A DNA stretch of 47,930 nucleotides from UBA822 sp036336795 (GTDB lineage Bacteria; Gemmatimonadota; Gemmatimonadetes; Longimicrobiales; Gaopeijiaceae): contig JAYZFL010000056.1 of NCBI GenBank assembly GCA_036336795.1, positions 1 to 47,930 on the forward strand, in the 5' to 3' direction. Below the pieces are notes generated by a model. The model made no database searches. It saw only the letters and a list, made by a program, of their open reading frames with translations, and was not told where the DNA came from. Shown here one piece after another: positions 40,852 to 47,930 of this stretch. A program made the position numbers and the translations under genes. Numbering within the stretch: position 1 is the first letter of the stretch; every line of letters starts with the position of its first letter.

Positions 40852-42219
40852 ATGTCTTCCGGTCAAATCAACGAATCTTTCGGTCTACGGGATCGAATGT
40901 CTGCGCTTGTCAGAGGTGGCAACGCAGATGACATCGAAGCCCTCTTGGAGGATGCCCATCCTTCCGACATTGCGGACGTGGTGGAGTCACTTGATGAGGA
41001 GGGTCGCTTGGCGCTATTGCGTGCGCTTCCCTCAGGACTCGCGTCGGAGACACTCTCGGAGATGGAAGAAGGTGACGCGAGAGGAGAACTACTTGCGTCT
41101 CTGGCCCCCGCGGAAGGTGCGGGACTTATCCATGCTCTTTCGGATGACGACGCTGCTGATCTTGTTGGAGAATTGGATCCAATAGATCGAGATCGTATCC
41201 TGGCTGAACTACCAGAGGAGGAAGCTGGAGACATCCTAGATCTCCTCCAGTACGGAGAAGATACCGCCGGAGGGATCATGACCACCGCCCTTGTTTCTGT
41301 TTTCGGAACGGTAACCGCCGGTGAAGCTGTTGACGTCGTGCGCATCCAGGGCCGGGAGGTAGAGGACTTCTATACGGTATTTGTGATAGACGAAAAAAGC
41401 CGTCTGCTAGGAACGGTCCCGCTCGACGATCTGATCGTGGCGGATACGGACGATCTGGTACAAAGCCTAGTGGAGCCGACGGTTGCTTCGGTCTTGCCGG
41501 AGGCCGATCAGGAGGATGTAGGTTACCTGATAGCTCGCTATAATCTCGTGTCTATTCCCGTCGTTACAGGAGACGGAGTCCTACTCGGTCGTATTACCTT
41601 TGATGACGTCATAGATGTCATAGAAGCTGAGACCACCGAGGACTTACTCCTATTTTCTGGTCTTTCCGAAGAGGAGGAGCTGAAGGGTAGTTCTCTGGAT
41701 GCTGTTCGCACCCGGTTGCCCTGGCTGTTTCTCAACGCGATGACTGCGAGCTTGGCAGCTGCAGTGGTTTGGTGGTTCAGGGAGGAGATCGTGTCTGCTA
41801 CTCTGTTGGCTGTAATCATGCCTGTTGTAGCTGGTCTCGGAGGAAACGCGGGTCAACAGGCTCTTGCAGTGACGATCCGACGGTTGGCCACGTCGGCGGG
41901 GCCCCTCGATGCCAGGAATCGTGTGGTTAGCAAGGAGCTTTCTGTAGCGCTGTTTAACGGAGCGGCGATGGGGGTTGTTGTTGCAGTTGCAGCCACGGGC
42001 CTCGCGATAGCGATGGGAACCCAGACCCGCCTTGGCCTGGTAGTCTTGCTGGCTATGTGGGGGAATATCGCCATGGCCGGGTTCGCTGGTTCGTATATCC
42101 CGACTTTTCTAGACCGCCGGGGGCAGGACCCTGCAGTAGCGTCGACCGTCTTCCTCACGGCCCTTACCGATCTGACGGGATTCCTCCTCCTGTTGGGGCT
42201 CGCTTCCCTAATCTTGTAG
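40852..42219 (+). CDS. mgtE: Magnesium transporter MgtE
   Basis: A homodimeric Mg2+ channel gated by cytoplasmic Mg2+ binding. With ATG 40852 it has 455 residues, the usual size. The MgtE_N superhelical domain covers about 10-130 (IEALLEDAHPSDIADVVESL and LPEEEAGDILDLL). Two CBS domains follow at about 135-260 (YGEDTAGGIMTT, FDDVIDVIEAE). The five-helix membrane domain (about 285-455) contains PVVAGLGGNAGQQ, lining the pore, and the final FLTALTDLTGFLLLLGLASL. A GTG or ATG further upstream would add atypical residues. It stands alone between ybeY and meaB. Confidence 0.94.
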   Translation: MSSGQINESFGLRDRMSALVRGGNADDIEALLEDAHPSDIADVVESLDEEGRLALLRALPSGLASETLSEMEEGDARGELLASLAPAEGAGLIHALSDDDAADLVGELDPIDRDRILAELPEEEAGDILDLLQYGEDTAGGIMTTALVSVFGTVTAGEAVDVVRIQGREVEDFYTVFVIDEKSRLLGTVPLDDLIVADTDDLVQSLVEPTVASVLPEADQEDVGYLIARYNLVSIPVVTGDGVLLGRITFDDVIDVIEAETTEDLLLFSGLSEEEELKGSSLDAVRTRLPWLFLNAMTASLAAAVVWWFREEIVSATLLAVIMPVVAGLGGNAGQQALAVTIRRLATSAGPLDARNRVVSKELSVALFNGAAMGVVVAVAATGLAIAMGTQTRLGLVVLLAMWGNIAMAGFAGSYIPTFLDRRGQDPAVASTVFLTALTDLTGFLLLLGLASLIL

Positions 42220-42496
42220 CCATGAACTGGTGTTCACTCAGGCTATTCGAGCAATGAAATGAAGAGATGTTTCCTCGCTGTTGTTGGGATCAGGGTTGCC
42301 GGTCGCCCCCATCATTGTTGTTCCAATCTTCTCTATCCAAAGGTGCCTGCTCAAGAATGTGCGTCCGCATGTAGAACTGGTCCGGCACGGTGGATGTTTC
42401 CGGTGAGTGTGAGCAATATACGGATGCACTCCTTCTCGGGGACTAGCGGGCCAGTGTGGGTTGCCCGCTCCTTGTGTGGGATCTAGTCTCGCGTCC
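42220..42496. other. Intergenic region between mgtE and meaB
   Basis: About 277 bases. It contains a perfect 7-bp hairpin (AGCGGGC / GCCCGCT, 42445-42469, 11-base loop) 28 bases before meaB, with no T-run behind it. Short open frames on both strands cover the region, but none has an SD or a recognisable product. It presumably holds the mgtE transcript end and the meaB promoter. Confidence 0.35.
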
Positions 42497-43582
42497 ATGA
42501 TGGGCAAGCTATCGGAACCTATCCCTGCTCAGTTGGAGTCGCTGCTTGAGAGCTTTTGCTCTGGAGAGCGCGTGGCACTTGCGCGGGCTATCTCGGTAAT
42601 CGAAGATAAGCGACCCGGGTTCGAGGCCTTCCTACATCGTGTTCTCCAGTTCGGTCCCCGAGCCAAACGATTGGGTTTAACCGGCCCTCCGGGTGCCGGA
42701 AAGTCGAGCTTGATTGCCACTCTCTCGACCCTAGCTCGATCTCGCGAAGAGCGGGTTGGGATAGTCGCTGTGGATCCGACATCTCCGTACTCCGGAGGAG
42801 CCCTCCTCGGTGATCGCATTCGCATGAACGATGTTGCCACTGACTCGGGAATCTTTATCCGATCCATGGCGACCCGAGGCTCTCTCGGAGGACTTGCCAT
42901 TACCTCGAAAGAGGTCATTGATTTAATGGATGCCTTCGGCATGGGGCGGCTGATGGTCGAAACCGTCGGTATTGGCCAGACGGAGTTGGAGATCACTGGG
43001 GCGGTCGATACGGTGATCGTTGTGCTGGTCCCGGAATCGGGCGACGGGATTCAAGCGATGAAGGCCGGAATGATGGAAATCGCTGATATCTTTGTGGTTA
43101 ATAAGGCGGATCGACCAGGAGCGGATCGTCTGGTTAAGGATCTACAGGTTGCTGTAAATCTCCGAAAGGCTAAGCCCTACAGTGACGAACCTGCACATCA
43201 CGGGGTGGATTACTCACGGGTTGGGGTAGATGGGCCAACCAACCGGGATCCCGAACTGATGGAGACGACTTCCTGGACCATTCCCGTTCTGAAGACCGTT
43301 GCCCAGTCGGGAGAAGGAGTTGAGGAACTCCTCGCGGCGGTCGACCGACATCATACCTTTCTGGACACTTCGGGTGAGCTTTTCGAGCGGAGACGGGCTC
43401 GAGCTGCCGTGCGGGTGCGAGAGGTAGCGGATCGGGAGTTGTGTGGCGTCCTCTGGCAGAGCGAGCGAACCACTGCCCTCCTCGAGGCCGGACTTGATCT
43501 CATAGAGACAGGTGATGCAACGCCCTATTCTGTCTCCTCGTCGATATTGACAGAACTCTTCGCTTCCACCGGGAGAACCTAG
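42497..43582 (+). CDS. meaB: MeaB-family G-protein chaperone of acyl-CoA mutase
   Basis: A GTPase that loads and protects adenosylcobalamin in methylmalonyl- or isobutyryl-CoA mutase. With ATG 42497 it has 361 residues. Visible are the P-loop GPPGAGKSSL, the family segment VDPTSPYSGGALLGDRIRM (switch I), ETVGIGQTE (switch II), the base-recognition NKAD and a C-terminal dimerisation region. The ATG pair at 42497/42500 has no SD; TTG 42461 is in frame and would add 12 residues. It lies 75 bases before the mutase large subunit, its expected partner. Confidence 0.94.
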   Translation: MMGKLSEPIPAQLESLLESFCSGERVALARAISVIEDKRPGFEAFLHRVLQFGPRAKRLGLTGPPGAGKSSLIATLSTLARSREERVGIVAVDPTSPYSGGALLGDRIRMNDVATDSGIFIRSMATRGSLGGLAITSKEVIDLMDAFGMGRLMVETVGIGQTELEITGAVDTVIVVLVPESGDGIQAMKAGMMEIADIFVVNKADRPGADRLVKDLQVAVNLRKAKPYSDEPAHHGVDYSRVGVDGPTNRDPELMETTSWTIPVLKTVAQSGEGVEELLAAVDRHHTFLDTSGELFERRRARAAVRVREVADRELCGVLWQSERTTALLEAGLDLIETGDATPYSVSSSILTELFASTGRT

Positions 43583-43657
43583 GTTTTAGGTATCAGGGAG
43601 AGAGACATTTTTGCGGATGATGTGTAGATTTTCTGAACCTGAGGCCGGAAGGGATGT

Positions 43658-45382
43658 ATGTCGATACTAGAACGAGATGCCGCCACTTCAGAGGAGTTTG
43701 CCAATAAGATCCGCGAGCAGGAAGTTGAGATTGAAGGGCTACGCGAGCGCCTCCGTGTGTGGGAGGGGAAACTTGAGTTAACGTCTTCCCGAGACAGTCT
43801 CTTCACGAACAGCTCCGGCCTTGAGGTCAAGCCTCTCTACACCCCCCTCGACCTTGACTGGACCCAAGTCTACTCGGAAGAGCTCGGTTTCCCCGGTGAA
43901 TATCCTTTCACACGGGGGCCCTATGCGACCATGTATCGAACCAGCCTCTGGACTATGCGTCAGTTCGCGGGATTTGCCACCGCAGAGGAAACCAATGAGC
44001 GATACAAGTATCTCTTAGAACACGGCACGACTGGTCTGTCAGTAGCTTTCGATTTTCCAACATTGATGGGTTACGACAGTGATCATCCTCGGTCGCTCGG
44101 CGAGGTTGGTGTGTGTGGTGTCGCTGTTTCGTCGTTGGCTGACATGGAGACACTGTTCGAGGGGATCCCACTTGATGAGGTCTCTGTGTCGATGACTATC
44201 AATGGCCCGGCTATCATCCTCTTCTGCTTTTATCTAGCGGCTGCGGAACGACAGGGTGTCCCATTTCACAAGCTCCGTGGCACCGTCCAAAATGATATCC
44301 TGAAAGAATACCAAGCACAGCATGCCTGGATCTTTCCTCCTGAACCGGCGCTGAGGTGTATCGTCGACATGTTCGAGTGGTGTGTGGAGCATGCGCCCAA
44401 GTACAACCCCATCTCGATCTCCGGCTATCATATCCGTGAAGCTGGGGCCACTGCGGCTCAGGAGTTGGCTTTCACCCTCAAGAACGGCTTCGAGTATGTC
44501 GAAAGAGGGTTGCAGCGCGGACTCGAAGTAAACCGCTTCGCCCCCAAGCTCTCTTTCTTTTTCGACATCCACAACGATTTCTTTGAGGAGATAGCAAAAT
44601 TCAGAGCAGCGAGACGTATCTGGTCCCGTTATATGAGAGAGAGGTATGGGGCGACCCATCCGGATGCTTGGAGGCTACGGACGCACGCGCAGACGGCTGG
44701 CGTGAGCCTGACAGCTCAACAGCCGGAGAACAATATCGTCCGAGTAGCCTACCAGGCGTTGGCGGCCGTGCTTGGTGGAACTCAATCTCTCCATACCAAC
44801 TCCATGGATGAGACGTTGGCGTTGCCCACTGAAAAGTCTGCTCGCATCGCGCTTCGGACGCAGCAGATTCTTGCGTATGAGAGCGGGGTAACCAATACGA
44901 TTGACCCGCTTGCCGGATCCTACTACGTGGAGGCACTCACGGATCATCTCGAAGCGGAGGCGATTGACATCTTTAGGCAGGTAGATGAGCTGGGTGGTGT
45001 GGTCCCCGGAATCGAGACGGGCTTCTTCCAAAGTGAGATCGCCAAGTCAGCGCTCCGTCAGCAGAATGAACTCGAGGCGATGCACCGATACGTCGTCGGT
45101 GTTAATCGCTTCACAGAGGGCTCGGAAGGGGCGGGGATCGATACACTCAAAATCGACCCATCCGTTGAGTCACGTCAGTGCCGGCGTATAGCGGAGCTTA
45201 GAGCGGGGCGAGACGCTACGGCGGTTACGGTTGCATTAGACGCCCTTAACAAGACGAGTCGGAACGGTGAAAATCTGGTGCCTAAGGTCCTCCAATGTGC
45301 ACGTGCGGGTTGCACACTCTATGAGATCCGGCAATCGATGGAGACTGTTTTCGGTGACTATAAGGAGCCGGTTTTTTTCTAG
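43658..45382 (+). CDS. icmA: B12-dependent acyl-CoA mutase large subunit, isobutyryl-CoA mutase-like
   Basis: The 574-residue substrate-binding subunit of a two-subunit adenosylcobalamin mutase. A charged, probably coiled-coil N-terminus (about 10-45) is followed by the TIM-barrel domain with PFTRGPYATMY, LSVAFDFPTLMGYDSDHP, VQNDILKEY and SISGYHIREAGA. It lacks the B12-binding domain, which is a separate gene. His258 matches catalytic His244 of P. shermanii methylmalonyl-CoA mutase. Counting back, Phe103 (RQFAGF) falls at Tyr89 and Gln221 (EYQAQHAW) at Arg207. Phe plus Gln is the isobutyryl-CoA mutase signature; Tyr and Arg bind the methylmalonyl carboxylate. SD GGAAGG precedes ATG 43658. Automatic annotation would say methylmalonyl-CoA mutase. 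Confidence 0.85.
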   Translation: MSILERDAATSEEFANKIREQEVEIEGLRERLRVWEGKLELTSSRDSLFTNSSGLEVKPLYTPLDLDWTQVYSEELGFPGEYPFTRGPYATMYRTSLWTMRQFAGFATAEETNERYKYLLEHGTTGLSVAFDFPTLMGYDSDHPRSLGEVGVCGVAVSSLADMETLFEGIPLDEVSVSMTINGPAIILFCFYLAAAERQGVPFHKLRGTVQNDILKEYQAQHAWIFPPEPALRCIVDMFEWCVEHAPKYNPISISGYHIREAGATAAQELAFTLKNGFEYVERGLQRGLEVNRFAPKLSFFFDIHNDFFEEIAKFRAARRIWSRYMRERYGATHPDAWRLRTHAQTAGVSLTAQQPENNIVRVAYQALAAVLGGTQSLHTNSMDETLALPTEKSARIALRTQQILAYESGVTNTIDPLAGSYYVEALTDHLEAEAIDIFRQVDELGGVVPGIETGFFQSEIAKSALRQQNELEAMHRYVVGVNRFTEGSEGAGIDTLKIDPSVESRQCRRIAELRAGRDATAVTVALDALNKTSRNGENLVPKVLQCARAGCTLYEIRQSMETVFGDYKEPVFF

Positions 45383-45553
45383 TTCTAAGGAATATCGCCT
45401 ATCCTGGTCGACGGTTTCGACCGGATTAAAGGAGAGAGTTGCGCGAGAGCTGTAAGTAATGAACATGGGAGGTGCCAGAATTAGTTACACCCGTTTTTCC
45501 AAGCCCGTCTTCGGTAAGCCGAAGAAATATCCGTTAAGATTCAGGAGAAGTTG
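45383..45553. other. Spacer between mutase subunit genes with two hairpins
   Basis: About 170 bases separate the two mutase subunit genes. Two 6-bp hairpins are visible: GGTCGA/TCGACC (45406-45422) and CTTCGG/CCGAAG with a 4-base loop (45509-45524). The second lies about 20 bases before the SD of the small subunit. No T-run follows either. They may tune expression of the small subunit relative to the large one. Confidence 0.3.
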
Positions 45554-45973
45554 ATGTCGACAGAGGATCGCAAGATCCGGGTTCTCGTAGCAAAGCCAGG
45601 GTTGGATGGTCACGACCGAGGGGCCAAGGTCATTGCGGCGTCCTTCCGTGACGCTGGCTTCGAGGTCATTTACACCGGCCTTCATCAAACCCCGGAGATG
45701 ATCGTTAATGCTGCCGTTGAAGAGGATGTGGACGTCGTGGCTTTATCTGTGCTCTCTGGCGCACACATGTCTCTCTTCCCGAGGGTTTTGGACCTCTTGC
45801 GAAAGGAGGGGGCCGGACACGTACTTCTCACTGGGGGTGGTATCATTCCAGGGGATGACATTGAGTCTCTTTCGAAACAAGGTGTGGGTCAGCTTTTCGG
45901 ACCTGGAACCCCCACGTCTCAGGCGGTGGCGTACATCCGAGAGTGGTTTGCCAAACGCGAGGAAGTGGTCTGA
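45554..45973 (+). CDS. icmB: Acyl-CoA mutase small (cobalamin-binding) subunit
   Basis: The 139-residue B12-binding domain that pairs with the large subunit encoded upstream. The base-off/His-on motif DGHDRGAK supplies the lower axial His. VVALSVLSGAHM and LLTGGGIIPGDD match the S-x-L and GG boxes that hold the cofactor tail. ATG 45554 has AGGAG with a 6-base spacer; TTG 45551 is less likely. Its substrate assignment follows the large subunit: isobutyryl/n-butyryl-CoA if the active-site reading is right, methylmalonyl/succinyl-CoA if not. Confidence 0.9.
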   Translation: MSTEDRKIRVLVAKPGLDGHDRGAKVIAASFRDAGFEVIYTGLHQTPEMIVNAAVEEDVDVVALSVLSGAHMSLFPRVLDLLRKEGAGHVLLTGGGIIPGDDIESLSKQGVGQLFGPGTPTSQAVAYIREWFAKREEVV

Positions 45974-46091
45974 ATTTCCTAGGTTGGAACACCATGTCAG
46001 ACTGGTGTCGGAATCGCGACAAATACGATGCGTTCTGACCCCCAAGGGTCGGGAGGTTTGTGCAGGGTCGAGACACGACCAAGGTAAGTGG

Positions 46092-46193
46092 ATGGTCAGT
46101 GAGGGAACCGAAAAGTTCCGCGATTCCGAGAAACAAGGGGTCAAACCGTTTAGTGAAGATGTTCTGGGTTCTCTAGAGCGGTCGAAGCACTGA
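46092..46193 (+). CDS. Putative 33-residue small protein
   Basis: ATG 46092 follows AAGG with a 7-base spacer and opens 33 codons. The peptide is highly charged, with a central GVKPFSEDVLGSLERSKH segment that looks like a folded or helix-forming tail. Its stop is three bases before the GTG of the next membrane-protein gene, so the two could be coupled. It is not recognised. The sequence between the mutase small subunit and this ATG (45974-46091) shows a GACCC/GGGTC mini-hairpin and nothing else. Confidence 0.3.
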   Translation: MVSEGTEKFRDSEKQGVKPFSEDVLGSLERSKH

Positions 46194-46196
46194 AAC

Positions 46197-46418
46197 GTGT
46201 CTTTCACTGTTGTGCGATCGAAGCGAGCGCGGGGTGAACTTCTCAGGTGGAGGATCAGCGCATTCTTGCTTGGCGCGATCCTGGGACTCACGGGCATCTT
46301 TCTGAATTCATCCTGGCTGGTGATAGTGGCTCTGGTAGTGCTCTTCGGGGGAATCTTGCTTCGTATGATTCCGTCAAACGACATCTCAGAGGACGAGCCT
46401 CCGGAACGGTCGAACTAG
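46197..46418 (+). CDS. Small membrane protein, unknown
   Basis: A 73-residue protein with a basic N-terminus (RSKRARGELLRWR), two tightly spaced helices (ISAFLLGAILGLTGIFL and WLVIVALVVLFGGILLRMI) and an acidic cytoplasmic tail (EDEPPERSN). The positive-inside pattern puts both ends in the cytoplasm. The GTG start at 46197 has no strong SD; GTG 46212 is an alternative. No family is recognised. Its nearness to the mutase genes is not evidence of a functional link. Confidence 0.55.
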   Translation: MSFTVVRSKRARGELLRWRISAFLLGAILGLTGIFLNSSWLVIVALVVLFGGILLRMIPSNDISEDEPPERSN

Positions 46419-46599
46419 CGATAAGCCCTGAAAGTTCAGGTACATGTTAGGTAATGAGCGTTATCATGTTGAGATGGGTGTCCGCGTATCGCCTCCGGGC
46501 GTTCGAAAGCTTGAACGGATCGTCCACGGGATGTTCAGGGTACACGATTTCAGCCGGTGTATGTTGCCACGGACATTAAAACAGGGAAATTCCCCACAT

Positions 46600-46635
46600 A
46601 TGACACAGCTTGATTGAACTATCAGGCTGTGTCAT
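46600..46635. repeat. 15-bp inverted repeat / stem-loop
   Basis: ATGACACAGCTTGAT (46600-46614) pairs with ATCAGGCTGTGTCAT (46621-46635) over 15 positions. One pair is G-U in RNA and the others are Watson-Crick; the loop is TGAACT. No T-run follows on the plus strand, and on the minus strand TTTT occurs only about 15 bases away. It could be a protein-binding palindrome, an RNA processing signal or part of a small RNA. Confidence 0.55.
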
Positions 46636-46723
46636 TCACGAAGTAAGCAGCAATGGCTAAGCTCTTGTGATGCGGTCTCGACGGTGAGAGTCAAGGGCGG
46701 GAAAAGTTAAAGGGGTCAATACC

Positions 46724-46785
46724 CAAGTGAAATCATGATGCGTGACTGAAAAGCATGTGAAATCAATAAAGGAACAAGTGAAATC
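46724..46785. repeat. Three direct copies of CA(A/T)GTGAAATC
   Basis: 11-base copies start at 46724, 46754 and 46775; the first and third are identical and the second differs at one base. Offsets are 30 and 21 bases, close to three and two helical turns, so a protein could bind them on one DNA face. They sit in the A+T-rich part of the intergenic region. Confidence 0.4.
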
Positions 46786-46871
46786 CAGCGTGTCGTCATC
46801 GGTAGGCAACTCGGCAAGGAGATGTCTGATCTGACGGTGCCGTAATAATAGGGACACCCACTCGGGCCGTC

Positions 46872-46941
46872 GGCCCGCCACCGCGGGCTCAAGCTGTGGC
46901 CGGTTTCGCTCCTCCCGTTATTGAAGGAGGTACGAAGCCGG
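46872..46941 (+). promoter_or_regulatory. Two hairpins in the leader of rng
   Basis: The first hairpin is GCCCGC/GCGGGC with a 4-base loop (46873-46888), extended by a possible G-T pair. In the second, 46900-46908 pairs with 46933-46941 over nine positions including one G-U. A 2x2 internal loop and then CCTCC/GGAGG (46911-46915 with 46926-46930) complete it, with a 10-base loop. Both lie upstream of the RNase start at 47000. RNase E of E. coli controls its own mRNA through leader hairpins; a similar role is inferred, not shown. Confidence 0.4.
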
Positions 46942-46999
46942 GGCAGCCTGGGCGCATCGGCGGGATTGGCCACGAGTAGTTTCCCGGGAGAGAACTACA

Positions 47000-47930
47000 T
47001 TGAGGAGAGAAATCCTCGTGAGTGCGACGACCCGCGAATCGTGGGTAGCGCTCATGGAAGACGGGCAGTTGGTCGAGATGATGCTCGATCAAGCTGATCA
47101 AGGGCGGTTGCTGGGAGATATCTATTTGGGCAAGGTCGACGCAGTGCTGCCCGGGATCCAGGCTGCGTTCGTTGATATTGGGTCCGAAAAGGCTGGATTC
47201 CTGCACGTCTCCGATTTGGAAACGGACGACGAGGATGACGAGAAGGGGGGTGGGAGGCGAGGGCGTGCCCGGAAGTGCCCGCCGATCCAAGATGTGCTCC
47301 AGAAGGGCCAGACGATCATCGTGCAGGTCACCAAGGAGCCCATCGGTACCAAGGGGCCTCGTCTAACCGCTCAGATCTCGTTGCCAGGACGTTTCTTGGT
47401 GTATATACCCGGATCGACCCACATCGGGGTTAGCCGAAAGATTGAGGACCGTGAGGAGCGAGCTCGCCTTCGCAACCTATCTAAGCGAATCCTTCCGAAG
47501 GGTGACGGAGGGATCATCGTTCGTACAGTGAGTGAAGAACTCAACGAGGACACGTTTCGTAAGGAGTTCAAGCGTCTCAGTTCCAATTGGCGGAAAATCC
47601 TAAAGAAAGAGAAAGGAGCCAAGGCTCCTGTGCTTTTACGTCGTGAGGCGAAGCTGATCAGTGGTGTGATACGGGACTTGTTCAGTAATCGTTTTGAATC
47701 GATCACGGTGGACGATAAAGGGATCTACAATGAGATCCTCACATATGTGAAGAGCGTAGCTCCGGAGTTGAAGGACCGGGTCCGGCTTCATACTGATCCA
47801 GTATCGCTCTTTGACAAATACGGAGTGGAGGAGGAGGTACAGGGTACGTTTCATAGCAAGGTAGTGTTCCCGTCGGGTGGTTATATCGTTATTGAGCCCA
47901 CCGAAGCACTCGTCTCGATCGACGTCAACA
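47000..47930 (+). CDS. rng: Ribonuclease E/G family (3' truncated by window end)
   Basis: An endoribonuclease for rRNA and tRNA processing and mRNA decay. The first 310 codons are present. The start is TTG 47000 (MRREILVSATTRESW), with GGGAGA upstream, matching the RNase G opening. The S1 domain (about 35-125) contains YLGKVDAVLPGIQAAFVDIG and an Asp/Glu/Lys/Gly-rich linker (near 75-90), then the 5' sensor region (ISRKIED-like VSRKIEDREERARLR). It ends in SGGYIVIEPTEALVSIDVN. The Asp in that last motif corresponds to catalytic Asp303 of E. coli RNase E. The rest of the catalytic domain, the zinc-link and any C-terminal scaffold lie outside the window, so G versus E cannot be settled. Confidence 0.93.
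   Translation, partial: MRREILVSATTRESWVALMEDGQLVEMMLDQADQGRLLGDIYLGKVDAVLPGIQAAFVDIGSEKAGFLHVSDLETDDEDDEKGGGRRGRARKCPPIQDVLQKGQTIIVQVTKEPIGTKGPRLTAQISLPGRFLVYIPGSTHIGVSRKIEDREERARLRNLSKRILPKGDGGIIVRTVSEELNEDTFRKEFKRLSSNWRKILKKEKGAKAPVLLRREAKLISGVIRDLFSNRFESITVDDKGIYNEILTYVKSVAPELKDRVRLHTDPVSLFDKYGVEEEVQGTFHSKVVFPSGGYIVIEPTEALVSIDVN

Larger units (their letters stand above)
46419..46999. other. 581-base structured intergenic region before rng
   Basis: No recognised protein gene. It holds a 57-codon ORF (46444-46617, weak SD), a 15-bp stem-loop (46600-46635), three CA(A/T)GTGAAATC repeats (46724-46785) and two GC-rich hairpins (46872-46889 and 46900-46941) close to the RNase gene. The TAATAAT stretch near 46843 could be part of a -10, but no good -35 is placed before it. 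Base composition shifts to A+T-rich around 46690-46790. No tRNA or transposase remnant was identified. Confidence 0.45.

Noticed and set aside
42445..42469. Hairpin before meaB as a terminator of mgtE
   Set aside because: The 7-bp stem is perfect but no T-run follows on either strand, and it lies over 220 bases past the mgtE stop.
45743..46384. 213-codon minus-strand frame across the mutase small subunit and following ORFs
   Set aside because: It is antisense to a clear B12-binding domain and has shadow-like composition with no recognisable feature.
46444..46617. 57-codon ORF upstream of rng
   Set aside because: The SD is weak, the translation resembles no family, and its 3' end runs into the stem-loop. 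It is mentioned in the intergenic entry but not called as a gene.
1..47930. CRISPR arrays, tRNA or rRNA genes, insertion sequences, prophage or attachment sites
   Set aside because: No repeat-spacer periodicity, cloverleaf, rRNA core sequence, transposase, integrase or phage structural gene was recognised on either strand.

Overview
The window is one continuous stretch of chromosome from a Gram-negative bacterium, packed with housekeeping genes. The Gram-negative reading rests on lipoprotein signal sequences and an outer-membrane-type beta-barrel candidate. The gene mix points most toward Gemmatimonadota or a neighbouring phylum: an Fe-S-type PurF, separate PurS/PurL/PurQ, a B. subtilis-like LexA, a split acyl-CoA mutase with MeaB, and a PgpH-PhoH-YbeY cluster. 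That placement is an inference from gene content, not a demonstration. I see no rRNA, tRNA, CRISPR array, transposase or phage gene. Many genes overlap by four bases (ATGA or GTGA), so translational coupling is the rule, and GTG and TTG starts are common.

Layout. 1-243 is the 3' end of a membrane protein. 270-12583 runs mostly rightward: a small protein coupled to recG, asnS and a D-2-hydroxyacid dehydrogenase, then mazG on the opposite strand, alr, a putative lipoprotein plus beta-barrel protein pair of unknown function, two radical-SAM tRNA methylthiotransferases (mtaB, miaB) and a LapA-type membrane protein. 12584-14060 holds a gap, a 28-codon leader ORF and fbp. 14063-25694 is a leftward run of eleven tightly packed genes, in transcription order truA, transaldolase, htrA, purB, purC, psd, pssA, purS, purQ, purL, purF. 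It mixes purine synthesis with phosphatidylethanolamine synthesis and protein quality control. 25828-31191 is the tryptophan region (trpD, then trpC-F-B-A), interrupted by an oppositely oriented lexA. 31345-33229 has a YqeK-like HD protein, a LytR_C protein and signal peptidase I. rlmN (leftward), a VanZ-like protein, aspS, phoH, a PgpH-like HD protein, ybeY and mgtE follow. 42497-45973 encodes MeaB and the two subunits of a B12-dependent acyl-CoA mutase. The window closes with small membrane-protein genes, a structured intergenic region and the 5' part of the RNase E/G gene.

The points most worth following are these. (1) Two direct-repeat pairs, four copies of ACCCGAA with an 11-bp period inside each pair, lie between lexA and trpC and look like a LexA operator of direct-repeat type. 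(2) The mutase large subunit carries Phe and Gln where methylmalonyl-CoA mutase has Tyr89 and Arg207, which suggests isobutyryl-CoA mutase activity. (3) Several non-coding structures were found by eye: a 15-bp stem-loop and a repeat cluster upstream of the RNase gene, paired hairpins in its leader, and a hairpin that includes the trpA ribosome-binding site. (4) Three very short ORFs sit directly upstream of fbp, the HD gene and a small membrane-protein gene. I found no clear evidence of a wholly new multi-gene system; the lipoprotein/beta-barrel pair at 7036-9518 is the least explained protein-coding locus.
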